From: UBA7703 sp034926785
GTDB taxonomy: Bacteria > Bacillota > Clostridia > Christensenellales > CAG-138
Direction: 5' to 3'
NCBI GenBank assembly: GCA_034926785.1
Contig: JAYFQU010000011.1
Coordinates: 1-45,340, forward strand
DNA length: 45,340 nucleotides
Shown: positions 9,263-17,514 of the stretch, piece after piece
Layout of the letters: each line of letters begins with the position of its first letter
Position numbering within the stretch: the first letter of the stretch is position 1
Made by a program: the position numbers and the translations under genes
Notes under the pieces: model-generated
What the model saw: the letters and a program-made list of their open reading frames with translations, nothing else
Told to the model about the DNA's origin: nothing
Database searches by the model: none

Positions 9263-10288
9263 TTATAGCATGCGAAACGAGTTCACACAAGCATTCAAAT
9301 CAACTGCTGTGGAGGATTCGCCTGCTGTGAGCCGATAGAGCTCGTCCGCATGCGGCTCTTCCAGAGGGATTTCATCCGCAAAACTCTGCCCGCCGTCGAT
9401 TGCCTGGCCAATGACGGCGGCGGGAATTCCGTGCGCGATGAGCGCCGAGACGAGGCGCGCCCCGTCTTCACAGGCGATGAGCAGACTGCCGCTGCCGATG
9501 AGTCGTAGCGGATCGAGCGAGAGCGCGGCGCAGATGTTCTTGGTCTCTTCGCGAACGGGAATCGCGCCGGTGTCGATCGTTACCGCACAGGCATTGGCAT
9601 AGCCAAGCTCCCAGGCTGCCCCGAGGACGCCGCCTTCGGTAACGTCGTGCATCGCGCTTGCGCCAAACCGCATGGCGATTCGGCTCTCCGGCACGATGCT
9701 GAGTTGGCCCGCCATTGCACGCGCGGCGGCCAACGTGGATTCCGGCAAAACGGACAGACGGGAGGCAAAATCCTCCGCAAGGATCGTTGTGCCCTCGATG
9801 GCGGCCCACTTGGTCAGCACGATAGCGTCGCCGGGGCGCATGCCGCGCAGGGCCGCGTCCTTCGGCTGCCGCGCGACAACGGTTGCGCTGGTCACCGCGC
9901 GGGTTACGGCATTCGTTACCTCTGTGTGCCCGCCGAGAATGTCAACATTTGCGAGCTGCGCCGCATTTGATAGATCATCCGCAATCTGTGCGATCTGCTC
10001 CATACTGCCGCTTGGCGGCATCAGGAGCGTCACAAGAAGACCGACTGGTTCCGCGCCGGCAGCCGCCGCATCGTTGCAGCTCACGTGCACCGTCAGACGC
10101 CCAAGATGGGTGACGCTTGCGGATGTGATGGGATCACAGCTGAGCACGACAAGATCGCCGCTAAGATCCAGCAGCGCGCAGTCCTGGCCGATCGTGGGCG
10201 AGGAGAGCGACTCCGGCCGAACGCGGCGGAATTTTTGGAGCACGAGGCGTTCCAAATCGTCGTTGTCTAGTTTTCCAAGTCTAAGCAT
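9263..10288 (-). CDS. AIR synthase-related protein (HypE/ThiL/PurM superfamily)
   Basis: A 341-residue member of the PurM superfamily of ATP-dependent enzymes. The N-terminal nucleotide-binding half shows TIGQDCALLDL and LVVLSCDPITSA (about residues 32-55), then VSCNDAAAAGAEPVGLLVTLL (about 69-90); the second half has HDVTEGGVLGAAWELG. The closest general type is the HypE-like AIR synthase found in many Clostridia outside hydrogenase operons. No hydrogenase, thiamine or purine genes are nearby, so the substrate is unknown. It lies between ligA (24 bp gap) and yicC (30 bp gap), probably in one transcript. Confidence 0.8.
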   Translation of the reverse strand: MLRLGKLDNDDLERLVLQKFRRVRPESLSSPTIGQDCALLDLSGDLVVLSCDPITSASVTHLGRLTVHVSCNDAAAAGAEPVGLLVTLLMPPSGSMEQIAQIADDLSNAAQLANVDILGGHTEVTNAVTRAVTSATVVARQPKDAALRGMRPGDAIVLTKWAAIEGTTILAEDFASRLSVLPESTLAAARAMAGQLSIVPESRIAMRFGASAMHDVTEGGVLGAAWELGYANACAVTIDTGAIPVREETKNICAALSLDPLRLIGSGSLLIACEDGARLVSALIAHGIPAAVIGQAIDGGQSFADEIPLEEPHADELYRLTAGESSTAVDLNACVNSFRML

Positions 10289-10311
10289 GTATGTTTCAGG
10301 TCTCCAGTCCT

Positions 10312-12303
10312 TTAAAAAAGCGTGACGGGCGCGCCGCTTTCCTCTGTATGCGGCGGTTCACCAATCAACTCCAAAAATTCCTGCTCTGTCAGAAGCGGAA
10401 TATTTAGTTCTCTTGCTTTGTCCAGCTTGCTGCCCGCGCTTTCACCGTAGAGCACATAGTCCGTCTTTTTGCTGACGCTCCCCGCGGCCTTTGCGCCGTT
10501 TTGTTCGATCAGGGTCTCCGCTTCACGCCGGCCAAGCGTCGGCAGGGTACCGGTGACTACGATGGTTTTGCCCGCAATAGAGGAGGCGGTGTTGGCGGCT
10601 TGCTCGCTCTCCGGTGAAACACCGTAGGAGAGCAGCGTATCAATCTGCGCGGCGATGTTGGCATCCCCAAAGAACGAAAGAACGCTCTCCGCAACGATTC
10701 CGCCGATGTCGGGAATGGCGAGCAGCTCTTCGCGCGTCGCGGCTCGCACGGCGGCGAGATTGCCAAACCGCTTTGCGAGATCCTTAGCGGTCTTGTTTCC
10801 CACATTCGGGATGCCAAGGGCAAAGAGAAAACCGCCGAGCGGCCTCGTTTTACTTTTCTCGATGGCGTCCAGCAGGTTCTGCGCCTTCTTCGCGCCAAAT
10901 CGGTTCAGCGCTACGAGCTGTTCGTGCGTGAGCGCGTAGAGCTCCGGAATCGACTGAATGCCGAGATCCTCGATGAGCTGGGCCGCGGTCTTGTCGCTGA
11001 GCGACTCAATATCCATCGCGTCCCGCGAGGCATAATGCGCAATGCGCAGTGTAATTTGCGCGCGGCAGGAGAGGGAGTTGGTGCAGAAGAGATGGGCGCC
11101 GTTTTCCTCCACATGCGCGCCGCAGACAGGACAGCGGGTGGGTTTTTCAATGATCGTTGTCGCCGTGTCGTCCGGCACCGCGCCAAGAATTTCCGGGATG
11201 ACGTCGTTGCTGCGGCGGATGAAGACCCGGGAGCCGATCTTGACGCGTTTGCGCTGAATGTCGTCATAGTTGTTCAGCGTTGCGCGTTGAATGGTTGCGC
11301 CCGCAAGCTCAACAGGGGAAAGATGCGCCAGCGGCGTGAGCTTGCCCGTACGGCCAACTTCCCAGGTAACCTCTTCTACAGTGGTCGTCGTTTCCTCGGC
11401 GGCGAATTTATATGCCATTGCCCAGCGCGGGAATTTCTCCGTTTCGCCGAGCGCCTCGCGGAGCGAAAAATCCGTCACTTTGATGACCATGCCGTCGATT
11501 AAGAAATCCAGCGCGCCGCGCGTCTGTTCGGCGAGGTCAATCTCTCGCTTGAGCTGCTCGGCGGTGTGGCAGTAACGAATATAGGGGCTGACGGGGAAAC
11601 CGTTTTCTGCAAGAAAGTCAAGCATTTCTCGCTGATTTGTGAGCTCTTTCCCCTCGATATAGCCAACGTTATAGCAGAAGATATCGAGCTTACGGCTTGC
11701 GGTCACCTTAGGGTCAAGATTTCGCAGCGCGCCTGCGGCGGCGTTTCTGGCGTTTTTCAGGGGCTCGTCTGCGGTTCTGTTCAGCTCCTCTAAAACGGAG
11801 AGACGCATGATGCATTCACCCTGCACCTCCATCTTGCATTTGAACGGAATCGCTCTTGGAATAGAGGCGATCGTGAGTAACTGTTCGTAGACGCCGTCGC
11901 CTGTGACGCCGTTTCCACGAGTAGCGCCCTGCGTAAATTTTCCGTTTTCGTAGGTTAGGCAGACGGTGAGTCCGTCAAACTTGTATTCCAGTGCGAACTC
12001 AACCGTTTTGCCATCGGCAGAGCGAATCGCGCGGTTTGCCCAGTCGATGATGCCACCCTCGGTGCGTACCTTATCGAGACTGTAGAGGCGGCGGATATGC
12101 GTATGCGGCTGAAAGGAACCCGCGCTTGCGCCGACGCGCGCGGTCGGCGAGCCGGGCAGGACGAAGCCGCTCTCCTGCTCCAATTGTTGAAGTTCGTCAT
12201 AAAGCGCGTCGTATTCCGCATCCGAAACCTTCGGCGCATCCGAATCATAATATGCTTCGGCATATCGCGCAAGCAGCTGCGTTAATTCTTCCTGACGGGT
12301 CAT
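10312..12303 (-). CDS. ligA: NAD-dependent DNA ligase
   Basis: A 663-residue enzyme that seals nicks using NAD, essential for Okazaki fragment joining. Domain order is complete: Ia NAD-binding region, adenylation domain with the catalytic lysine of EYKFDG at about 108, OB fold, four-cysteine zinc finger (C391, C394, C407, C413), helix-hairpin-helix repeats (for example FALGIPNVGNKTAKDLAKRF) and a C-terminal BRCT domain (about 580-640). ATG at 12303 follows GGAGG. It lies behind pcrA as in many Bacillota. Confidence 0.97.
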   Translation of the reverse strand: MTRQEELTQLLARYAEAYYDSDAPKVSDAEYDALYDELQQLEQESGFVLPGSPTARVGASAGSFQPHTHIRRLYSLDKVRTEGGIIDWANRAIRSADGKTVEFALEYKFDGLTVCLTYENGKFTQGATRGNGVTGDGVYEQLLTIASIPRAIPFKCKMEVQGECIMRLSVLEELNRTADEPLKNARNAAAGALRNLDPKVTASRKLDIFCYNVGYIEGKELTNQREMLDFLAENGFPVSPYIRYCHTAEQLKREIDLAEQTRGALDFLIDGMVIKVTDFSLREALGETEKFPRWAMAYKFAAEETTTTVEEVTWEVGRTGKLTPLAHLSPVELAGATIQRATLNNYDDIQRKRVKIGSRVFIRRSNDVIPEILGAVPDDTATTIIEKPTRCPVCGAHVEENGAHLFCTNSLSCRAQITLRIAHYASRDAMDIESLSDKTAAQLIEDLGIQSIPELYALTHEQLVALNRFGAKKAQNLLDAIEKSKTRPLGGFLFALGIPNVGNKTAKDLAKRFGNLAAVRAATREELLAIPDIGGIVAESVLSFFGDANIAAQIDTLLSYGVSPESEQAANTASSIAGKTIVVTGTLPTLGRREAETLIEQNGAKAAGSVSKKTDYVLYGESAGSKLDKARELNIPLLTEQEFLELIGEPPHTEESGAPVTLF

Positions 12304-12365
12304 AAAAATCCGCCTCCACTAATCATCTCAGTTTGCATCATATGACGCAAGCGTTGCGGCATGGG

Positions 12366-14594
12366 CTATAAAACATCAATCGGCGCGAACGCCGCCGCAA
12401 ACTTTTTGTTCGCTCCGTTATCAAAGGCGATTTCGACAATCGAGGATGCGCCGCTACCATTGACCGCAAGCACGGTTCCGTCGCCAAACGCCTTGTGGCG
12501 TACGCGCTGACCGGGTGTATACGCGATATCCTGCTGAACCTGCGGCTCCGGCTTTATGGGATCTCTGCGGATGGCTGGCTGTCCCGCCGTGCTGCCGCCC
12601 TTGAGCGAATGCACGGAGATGCCGAACGCCTGCTGCGGCGGGACGCTCTTGAGCTGCGCTGGTTTTGGCGCGGGCTTTGCTTCTGCGGGCAGAGCCTCTT
12701 CCAACTCCACCAAAAAACGCGAGGGCATTGCGGGGCTGATCTTACCGTAGAGCATGCGCTGCTTTGCGGAGGAGAGATAGAGCTTTTGACGCGCGCGCGT
12801 GATGCCGACATAGCAGAGCCTGCGCTCCTCCTCTAATTTCTCCGGTTCATAGATACTCTGCATGGAGGGGAACAATCCATCCTCCAGCCCGCAAAGGAAT
12901 ACGACAGGAAACTCCAGACCCTTTGCGCTGTGCAGCGTCATCATCGAGACGCGCCCGCCCGCGTCGTCCCGCTCGTCCGTTGCGGAAAATAGCGCGACGT
13001 TTTCGAGAAACGCGGAGAGTACATCGACCTGTGTTTCGTCCAGAGAATCCGTAAACTCGCGAATGTAGCCGACAAACTCTTTGACGATATCCGCGCGGGC
13101 CTCATAGTTTTCCTTTCGGTCAGCTTGCAGGTAGGCGTCGTAGCCGATGACCTGCAGAAGATATTCCACCACGTCCGGAAAGGACTTAACGCCAAACTGC
13201 ATGTATACATCCGAAAGAAGCTCGGCGAATGCGGCAAACTTCTCCCGGGCGGACTTGGCAAGATCGCCGTCTCGAAGTTGCAGAATCGCATGCAGCAGAG
13301 GTTGCGTCCGCGCGCTGGCAAAAGCCTGCAGCGCGTCGATCGAGCTGTCTCCAATGCCGCGGCGCGGAATATTCACCACGCGCAGAAATGCGACGTCGTC
13401 GGCCGAATTCTGCAAGAGGCGCAGATAGGCCACAATATCCTTGACCTCCGCGCGCTGGAAGAACGACATGCCGCCGTAGACACGATAGGGGATATCGTAG
13501 CTTTGCAGGTACATTTCAATCACGCGGCTCTGGGCATGTGTGCGGTAGAGAATCGCGTAGTCGTCATATCGCCGGTCGCCATATCGCGCGCCTTCAAGAA
13601 TACGGTTTGCGATGCGGTTCGCCTCGTCCCGCTCATCCATCGCCTCGTAGACGTCGATGGGTTCGCCGCCCTTTTGCTGAGTCCAAAGTTCCTTTTTTTT
13701 GCGGGAACGGTTGTTGGAGATAACGATGTTTGCGGCGTTCAGGATCACCTCTGTGGAACGGTAGTTTTGCTCCAGACGAATGATCGCAGCGCCGGGGAAG
13801 TCTTTTTCAAACTCCAGAATATTTCGTATATCCGCGCCGCGCCAGCCATAGATGCTCTGGTCGTCGTCTCCAACCACGCAGAGATTGCGGTGCTTGGCGG
13901 CGAGTTGCTTTACGATGTGATATTGCACAAGGTTCGTATCCTGATATTCGTCCACAAGGATATATCGGAACTTTTTTTGATATTTTTCCAGCACTTCAGG
14001 ATACTGGGTAAAGAGTTGCATGACAAACAGCAGCAGGTCGTCAAAGTCCAGAGCGTTGCATTGCTTCAACTGTTTCTGATACGCCTGGTAGACCGCGACG
14101 ACTTCCTTTGGCGCATAACCGTCGTGCAGGTAGCTCAGCGCGTCGAGGCTTTGGTTCTTCGCCTCAGAAATACGGCTGGAGAGATCGCGCGGGGTGAATA
14201 CCTTTTCGTTCAGATTCAGATCACGGATGATTCGTTTCAGCAGCGACTGCTGATCCGCGTCGTCATAGATTACAAACGTGCGCTCGTAACCAAGCGGGGC
14301 GATCTCGCTGCGCAGGATGCGCGCGCAGCAGGCGTGGAAGGTCATCACCCACATGTCGTTTACGCCCGCGCCGAGCAGGGAGCCAACGCGCTCCCGCATT
14401 TCGCCAGCGGCTTTATTGGTAAACGTCAGCGCGAGGATATTCCAGGGCGCGACGCCTTTTTCCTGAATCAGATAGGCGATTCGATGCGTTAATACGCGCG
14501 TTTTCCCGCTTCCGGCGCCAGCCAGGACGAGAAGCGGCCCTTCGGTCGTCTCCACCGCTTCGCGCTGTCTGTCGTTGAGTATGGATAAGTCCAT
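12366..14594 (-). CDS. pcrA: ATP-dependent DNA helicase PcrA/UvrD
   Basis: A 742-residue superfamily 1A 3'-5' helicase for nucleotide excision repair, rolling-circle replication and clearing conflicts between replication and transcription. Q-motif LNDRQREAV near the N-terminus, Walker A GAGSGKT at 26-32, DEYQD at 215-219, motif III GDDDQSIYGWRGA, motif IV/V region TLHSAKGLEFPVVFLCGLEDG and motif VI VGITRARQKLYL. The C-terminal end has the PcrA-type Tudor-like module (GQRVRHKAFGDGTVLAV). It is the first gene of the long minus-strand run and has its own promoter at 14622-14651. Confidence 0.96.
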   Translation of the reverse strand: MDLSILNDRQREAVETTEGPLLVLAGAGSGKTRVLTHRIAYLIQEKGVAPWNILALTFTNKAAGEMRERVGSLLGAGVNDMWVMTFHACCARILRSEIAPLGYERTFVIYDDADQQSLLKRIIRDLNLNEKVFTPRDLSSRISEAKNQSLDALSYLHDGYAPKEVVAVYQAYQKQLKQCNALDFDDLLLFVMQLFTQYPEVLEKYQKKFRYILVDEYQDTNLVQYHIVKQLAAKHRNLCVVGDDDQSIYGWRGADIRNILEFEKDFPGAAIIRLEQNYRSTEVILNAANIVISNNRSRKKKELWTQQKGGEPIDVYEAMDERDEANRIANRILEGARYGDRRYDDYAILYRTHAQSRVIEMYLQSYDIPYRVYGGMSFFQRAEVKDIVAYLRLLQNSADDVAFLRVVNIPRRGIGDSSIDALQAFASARTQPLLHAILQLRDGDLAKSAREKFAAFAELLSDVYMQFGVKSFPDVVEYLLQVIGYDAYLQADRKENYEARADIVKEFVGYIREFTDSLDETQVDVLSAFLENVALFSATDERDDAGGRVSMMTLHSAKGLEFPVVFLCGLEDGLFPSMQSIYEPEKLEEERRLCYVGITRARQKLYLSSAKQRMLYGKISPAMPSRFLVELEEALPAEAKPAPKPAQLKSVPPQQAFGISVHSLKGGSTAGQPAIRRDPIKPEPQVQQDIAYTPGQRVRHKAFGDGTVLAVNGSGASSIVEIAFDNGANKKFAAAFAPIDVL

Positions 14595-14621
14595 GTTTGT
14601 CCCCCTGAGTCCATTCAGATT

Positions 14622-14651
14622 ATTATAGCATAGCTATAGGTGCGCTTTGAA
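14622..14651 (-). promoter_or_regulatory. Probable promoter for pcrA-ligA run
   Basis: On the minus strand a perfect TATAAT (complement of 14622-14627) lies 18 bp from TTCAAA (complement of 14646-14651). Transcription would begin near 14615 and give a leader of about 20 nt that carries the pcrA Shine-Dalgarno sequence. It is back to back with the rdgB promoter. Confidence 0.5.
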
Positions 14652-14704
14652 CCCATCTGCGCAGGAAAAGCGAAAAAGAACGAACGTTTGCATCTTCGTT
14701 TTCC

Positions 14705-14733
14705 TTTACGATAGTGGTATTCTCTGCTATAAT
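14705..14733 (+). promoter_or_regulatory. Promoter of rdgB, apparently giving a leaderless mRNA
   Basis: TTTACG (14705-14710), a 17-bp spacer and a perfect TATAAT (14728-14733). The rdgB ATG begins only six bases after the -10 hexamer, about where transcription should start, and no Shine-Dalgarno sequence precedes it. Confidence 0.6.
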
Positions 14734-14739
14734 CTCCGC

Positions 14740-15336
14740 ATGAAATTGATTTTAGCGACCAACAATGCGCACAAGATGCGCGAAATTTTTGAGATTCTGG
14801 GTTCGGAATACCCGGACATGATGACTCTGCGGCAGGCCGGGTTGGAGATTGATGTGGTGGAGGACGGGGATACCTTTCAGGCAAACGCCATCAAAAAGGC
14901 GGAAGAGGTTCTGAAGGTTTCCGGTTTTCCCGCGGCGCTTGCGGACGACAGCGGCATTATTGTTGACGCACTGAACGGCGCGCCGGGCGTTTATAGCGCG
15001 CGCTACGCAGGAGAGGGACATGACGACGCAGCGAACAACGCGAAACTCATGCGGGATATGGCGGGGGTTCCCTGGGAAAAGCGCACCTGCCGCTTTGCCT
15101 CGGCCGTCGCCCTCGCGCGCGAGGGAAGGGAGACCATATGCGTGCTTGGCACGGCGGAAGGTTATCTCCTGACCGAACCGCGCGGAACGAACGGCTTTGG
15201 TTATGATCCCTATTTTTACTATCCGCCATATGATAAATCCTTTGCGGAACTCAGCGCGGAGGAGAAGAACGCGGTGAGCCACAGAAAACACGCGCTGGAG
15301 GCACTGCAGGCGATTCTGCGGCGTGAGAAGGCGTGA
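14740..15336 (+). CDS. rdgB: XTP/dITP diphosphatase (HAM1/RdgB house-cleaning NTPase)
   Basis: A 198-residue cytoplasmic enzyme that hydrolyses non-canonical ITP, dITP and XTP to the monophosphate and pyrophosphate. Motifs: LATNNAHKMREI at the N-terminus, LADDSGIIVDALNGAPGVYS with the catalytic aspartates (about 66-85), GTNGFGYDPYFY and the C-terminal SHRKHAL. The start at 14740 is fixed by homology; upstream in-frame codons to 14647 lie within the promoter. It has no ribosome binding site and probably a leaderless transcript. The last codons overlap the GTG of the next gene. Confidence 0.94.
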   Translation: MKLILATNNAHKMREIFEILGSEYPDMMTLRQAGLEIDVVEDGDTFQANAIKKAEEVLKVSGFPAALADDSGIIVDALNGAPGVYSARYAGEGHDDAANNAKLMRDMAGVPWEKRTCRFASAVALAREGRETICVLGTAEGYLLTEPRGTNGFGYDPYFYYPPYDKSFAELSAEEKNAVSHRKHALEALQAILRREKA

Positions 15337-15806
15337 AGCGAATCGCGGTGTTTTCAGACACGCACAATATGTTTTCCCGCCTGCCGCTTGCGCTGGAAAA
15401 GCTGGGGCCGGTGGATCTGCTCTTTCATCTGGGAGACTATGCAATAGACGCGGAGCGAATTGCGCAAGGGTTAGGCGACGTGCCCTACTTTGCGGTTAAG
15501 GGAAATAACGATGTCGGCTCCATCTACCCCGAACGGCGAATCGAGCGCGTGGAAGACGCGTGGATCATGCTGGTGCACGGGGACAAGTTCTATACCCTCG
15601 GGCAGCTGATCGACACCGCTCGGGATGCGAATTGCGCGGCGGTGCTCTTCGGGCATACGCATGTGCCCTTGCTGCAGGCGGACGGAGAACTGCTTGTCAT
15701 CAATCCCGGCAGTCTGTCCCTGCCGCGGCGAGGAAGCCGTTCCTCCTGCGCACTGCTGGAGGTAGACGGCAGGGATATCAACGTCAAGATGATCTCGGTT
15801 CTGTAA
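15333..15806 (+). CDS. YfcE/MJ0936-type metallophosphodiesterase
   Basis: A 157-residue calcineurin-like phosphoesterase. Metal-binding motifs in order: FSDTHNM (D-x-H, about 8-14), HLGDYAID, VKGNND, LVHGDKFY and FGHTHVP. The family has two-metal phosphodiesterase activity with poorly defined cellular substrates. The start is GTG at 15333 with its last bases shared with the rdgB TGA, so the pair is translationally coupled, as rdgB and this gene are in many Bacillota. A duplicated terminator and repeat element follow. Confidence 0.9.
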   Translation: MKRIAVFSDTHNMFSRLPLALEKLGPVDLLFHLGDYAIDAERIAQGLGDVPYFAVKGNNDVGSIYPERRIERVEDAWIMLVHGDKFYTLGQLIDTARDANCAAVLFGHTHVPLLQADGELLVINPGSLSLPRRGSRSSCALLEVDGRDINVKMISVL

Positions 15807-15821
15807 AAATACATACCCAAA

Positions 15822-15846
15822 CCAAAACAGCCTCCCGAGGGAGGCT
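15822..15846. repeat. First 25-nt copy of the yfcE/scpB terminator (direct repeat)
   Basis: Begins ccaaaacagcctcccgaggg and is identical over exactly 25 nt to 16080-16104. It contains the hairpin 15829-15846 (8-bp arms). The flanking bases on either side differ between the copies, so the identity has sharp ends. The region between the copies (15847-16079) holds a hairpin module and the 181-bp repeat. Confidence 0.85.
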
Positions 15847-15849
15847 CAG

Positions 15850-15884
15850 CCCATCGGCAAAGTCCTGCGGACTTTGCCGATGGG
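15850..15884. repeat. Long hairpin module, shared with 33175-33209
   Basis: A perfect 16-bp stem (cccatcggcaaagtcc and its complement) around a 3-nt loop, followed by TTTT on the plus strand. It can serve as a terminator for yfcE. A near-identical hairpin, with compensating base changes in the stem, is found behind plsY at 33175-33209, so it is a dispersed module and not a local structure only. Confidence 0.8.
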
Positions 15885-15898
15885 TTTTACTTTGGGTT

Positions 15899-16079
15899 AA
15901 AAAGTCCTGGGATTGTGAAAGGTCGCGGCCCTTAACCCATCGATTCCGGCAACGGCGGCTTTGCCACCGTGACGGATCGCCCGGGATCGGGCGGTTTCTT
16001 CGCAGCTCTTTGCCGTCCGGAGTCCGGAGGACGAGAGGCAAAGAGCGGTTGTCCCGTCAAAAAACTCGTTTTTTGACGG
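15899..16079 (+). repeat. 181-bp multi-hairpin intergenic repeat, copy A
   Basis: This stretch aligns without gaps to the reverse complement of 23103-23283, with about 20 differences in 181 positions by eye. It contains several nested inverted repeats, including a 12-bp stem formed by gctctttgcc/ggcaaagagc and an A/T-rich end hairpin at about 16054-16079 (ccgtcaaaaaac ... ttttttgacgg). No credible protein is encoded. The right end abuts the second 25-nt terminator copy directly; the left end is separated from the first copy by 52 bp. Confidence 0.88.
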
Positions 16080-16111
16080 CCAAAACAGCCTCCCGAGGGA
16101 GGCTGTTTTGG
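16080..16111. terminator. Intact bidirectional terminator between yfcE and scpB (second 25-nt copy)
   Basis: A perfect 15-bp stem, ccaaaacagcctccc against gggaggctgttttgg, works for both convergent genes with T-rich arms on each strand. Its first 25 nt are the same as 15822-15846, where the hairpin's outer arm is missing on the right. The intact form here is probably the ancestral one. Confidence 0.75.
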
Positions 16112-16130
16112 ATGCATTCGTTCCATTCGC

Positions 16131-16700
16131 TTAAACGACCGGGATCTCTTCCGTGATCTCCTCAAATATTTCCTGCGAATAACGCATGAAATTTGGCATT
16201 TCGTCAACGGAATGGATGCCAAATTGTCGAAGGAATTTGTCGGTGGTGCCAAAGAGCGTCGGGTGACCGACCACATCTTTGCGCCCGACCTCGACGATGA
16301 GGCCCAGCTTCACCAACTGAGTAACCGCATAGTCACAGCGTACGCCGCGTACCCGCTCGACATCCGAGCGCGTCACAGGCTGGCGATAGGCAATGACCGC
16401 GAGGGTTTCCAGCAGCGACTGGGAGACGCTCTTCGTCTCGTCCGGATTGACCAGGCGCTTTACGTCCTCGATATAATCCCGATTGCTGACGAGCTGTGCG
16501 GTGTCATGCGTTACCAATAGCTGCACGCCGCGTCCTTCCGCTTGATAGAGAGACTCCATCTCGCCAAGCATACTCCGCGTTGCTACGAGCGGGATATCCA
16601 GAACACGCGCAAGCTCGGTAATCGCTACGGGGTCGCCCGCGACGAAAAGCATGCACTCAATTCTGTGATAAATGTTCTGTTTGTTGACCTGGTCTTCCAT
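16131..16700 (-). CDS. scpB: Segregation and condensation protein B
   Basis: A 189-residue winged-helix kleisin-binding protein of the SMC-ScpAB condensin. Typical segments are YHRIECMLFVAGDPVAITEL near the N-terminus, LLETLAVIAYRQPVTRSDVERVRGV (about 115-140) and GHPTLFGTTDKFLRQFGI. The start at 16700 has AGAGG upstream; the longer frame to 16757 would overlap scpA and has no site. It lies 40 bp after scpA, the usual partner order. Confidence 0.94.
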   Translation of the reverse strand: MEDQVNKQNIYHRIECMLFVAGDPVAITELARVLDIPLVATRSMLGEMESLYQAEGRGVQLLVTHDTAQLVSNRDYIEDVKRLVNPDETKSVSQSLLETLAVIAYRQPVTRSDVERVRGVRCDYAVTQLVKLGLIVEVGRKDVVGHPTLFGTTDKFLRQFGIHSVDEMPNFMRYSQEIFEEITEEIPVV

Positions 16701-16740
16701 TGATACCTCTTCGCATTCGACGGTTGATCGGGCTGTCGGA

Positions 16741-17505
16741 TTAGTCTTCCGTTTCATCCATATATTCGTAATTATCGTCGTCCAGCATCAGCTTGTCCGC
16801 ACTGATGCGAATCGGGGCAAACGGCTCCTTTTGCTTGAGCAGAATCTCGCCGCGCGCGATCATCTCCAGCAGCGCCATAAACGTCGCGATGATCTCCATG
16901 CGGTCGGCATAGGGCGAGAACAGTTCTTCAAACGAAACGGCAAGCTTCTCCTGCAGCACCGCGCGGATCTTCGCTGTCTGCGAACGTACGGTATAGCGAT
17001 CCGGGCTGACTTGCTGGGAGCGGATGACCTCCGGCGCATCATGTTTTCGTTCGAGCATCTCGAGAAAAGCAGCAAAAAGCCCATCCATCGTTGCGCCGTC
17101 GAGCGCGGCCTCTTTTGGCGGAAGCGGGATATCCTCCGGCAAACGGGTGCAGCTATCCCTTGCGTTCTCGAAGAGGGATTTCAACTGCTCGCTGGCTTCC
17201 TTAAACGCTTTGTAATCGCGCAACTGGCGAATCAGCAGCGTTTCCGGGTCTTCTTCGTTTTCGTCCTCCTTGGGTGGACGGGGGAGCAGCTGGCGGGACT
17301 TGATGTAGAGCAGCGTCGCCGCCATGGTTAAAAACTCGCTCGCCGTGTCCATGTCCAACTCGTCCAGCTGATTCATATAGGAAAGATACTGCGACGTAAT
17401 CTCGGAGACGAAGATGTCCTTTACGTCCACCTCGGCCTCTTCAATCAGGTGCAGCAGCAGATCCAGCGGCCCTTCAAATTGTTGCAGTTGAACCGTATAC
17501 GGCAT
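16741..17505 (-). CDS. scpA: Segregation and condensation protein A (kleisin)
   Basis: A 254-residue kleisin that bridges the SMC heads and binds ScpB. The N-terminal MPYTVQLQQFEGPLDLLLHLIEE is diagnostic, followed by the acidic HLIEEAEVDVKDIFVSEITSQYL region, TLLYIKSRQLLPR, and a C-terminal winged-helix with FMALLEMIARGEILLKQ. Length is normal. It follows the site-2 protease gene with a 9-bp gap and precedes scpB, so it is probably part of one transcript. Confidence 0.95.
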   Translation of the reverse strand: MPYTVQLQQFEGPLDLLLHLIEEAEVDVKDIFVSEITSQYLSYMNQLDELDMDTASEFLTMAATLLYIKSRQLLPRPPKEDENEEDPETLLIRQLRDYKAFKEASEQLKSLFENARDSCTRLPEDIPLPPKEAALDGATMDGLFAAFLEMLERKHDAPEVIRSQQVSPDRYTVRSQTAKIRAVLQEKLAVSFEELFSPYADRMEIIATFMALLEMIARGEILLKQKEPFAPIRISADKLMLDDDNYEYMDETED

Positions 17506-17514
17506 GTATTTCCC

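Noticed and set aside
13125..14492. Long open frame (455 codons) on the plus strand opposite pcrA
   Set aside because: Antisense shadow of a clear helicase gene; GC-rich third positions remove stops on the other strand. No ribosome binding site or family motif.
15822..16111. CRISPR array as explanation for the repeated sequences
   Set aside because: Only two 25-nt repeats 233 bp apart, both terminators, no regular spacers and no cas genes.
15560..16156. 198-codon plus-strand frame covering the end of yfcE and repeat copy A
   Set aside because: It overlaps the phosphodiesterase gene in another frame and runs through hairpin repeats; the product is not protein-like.
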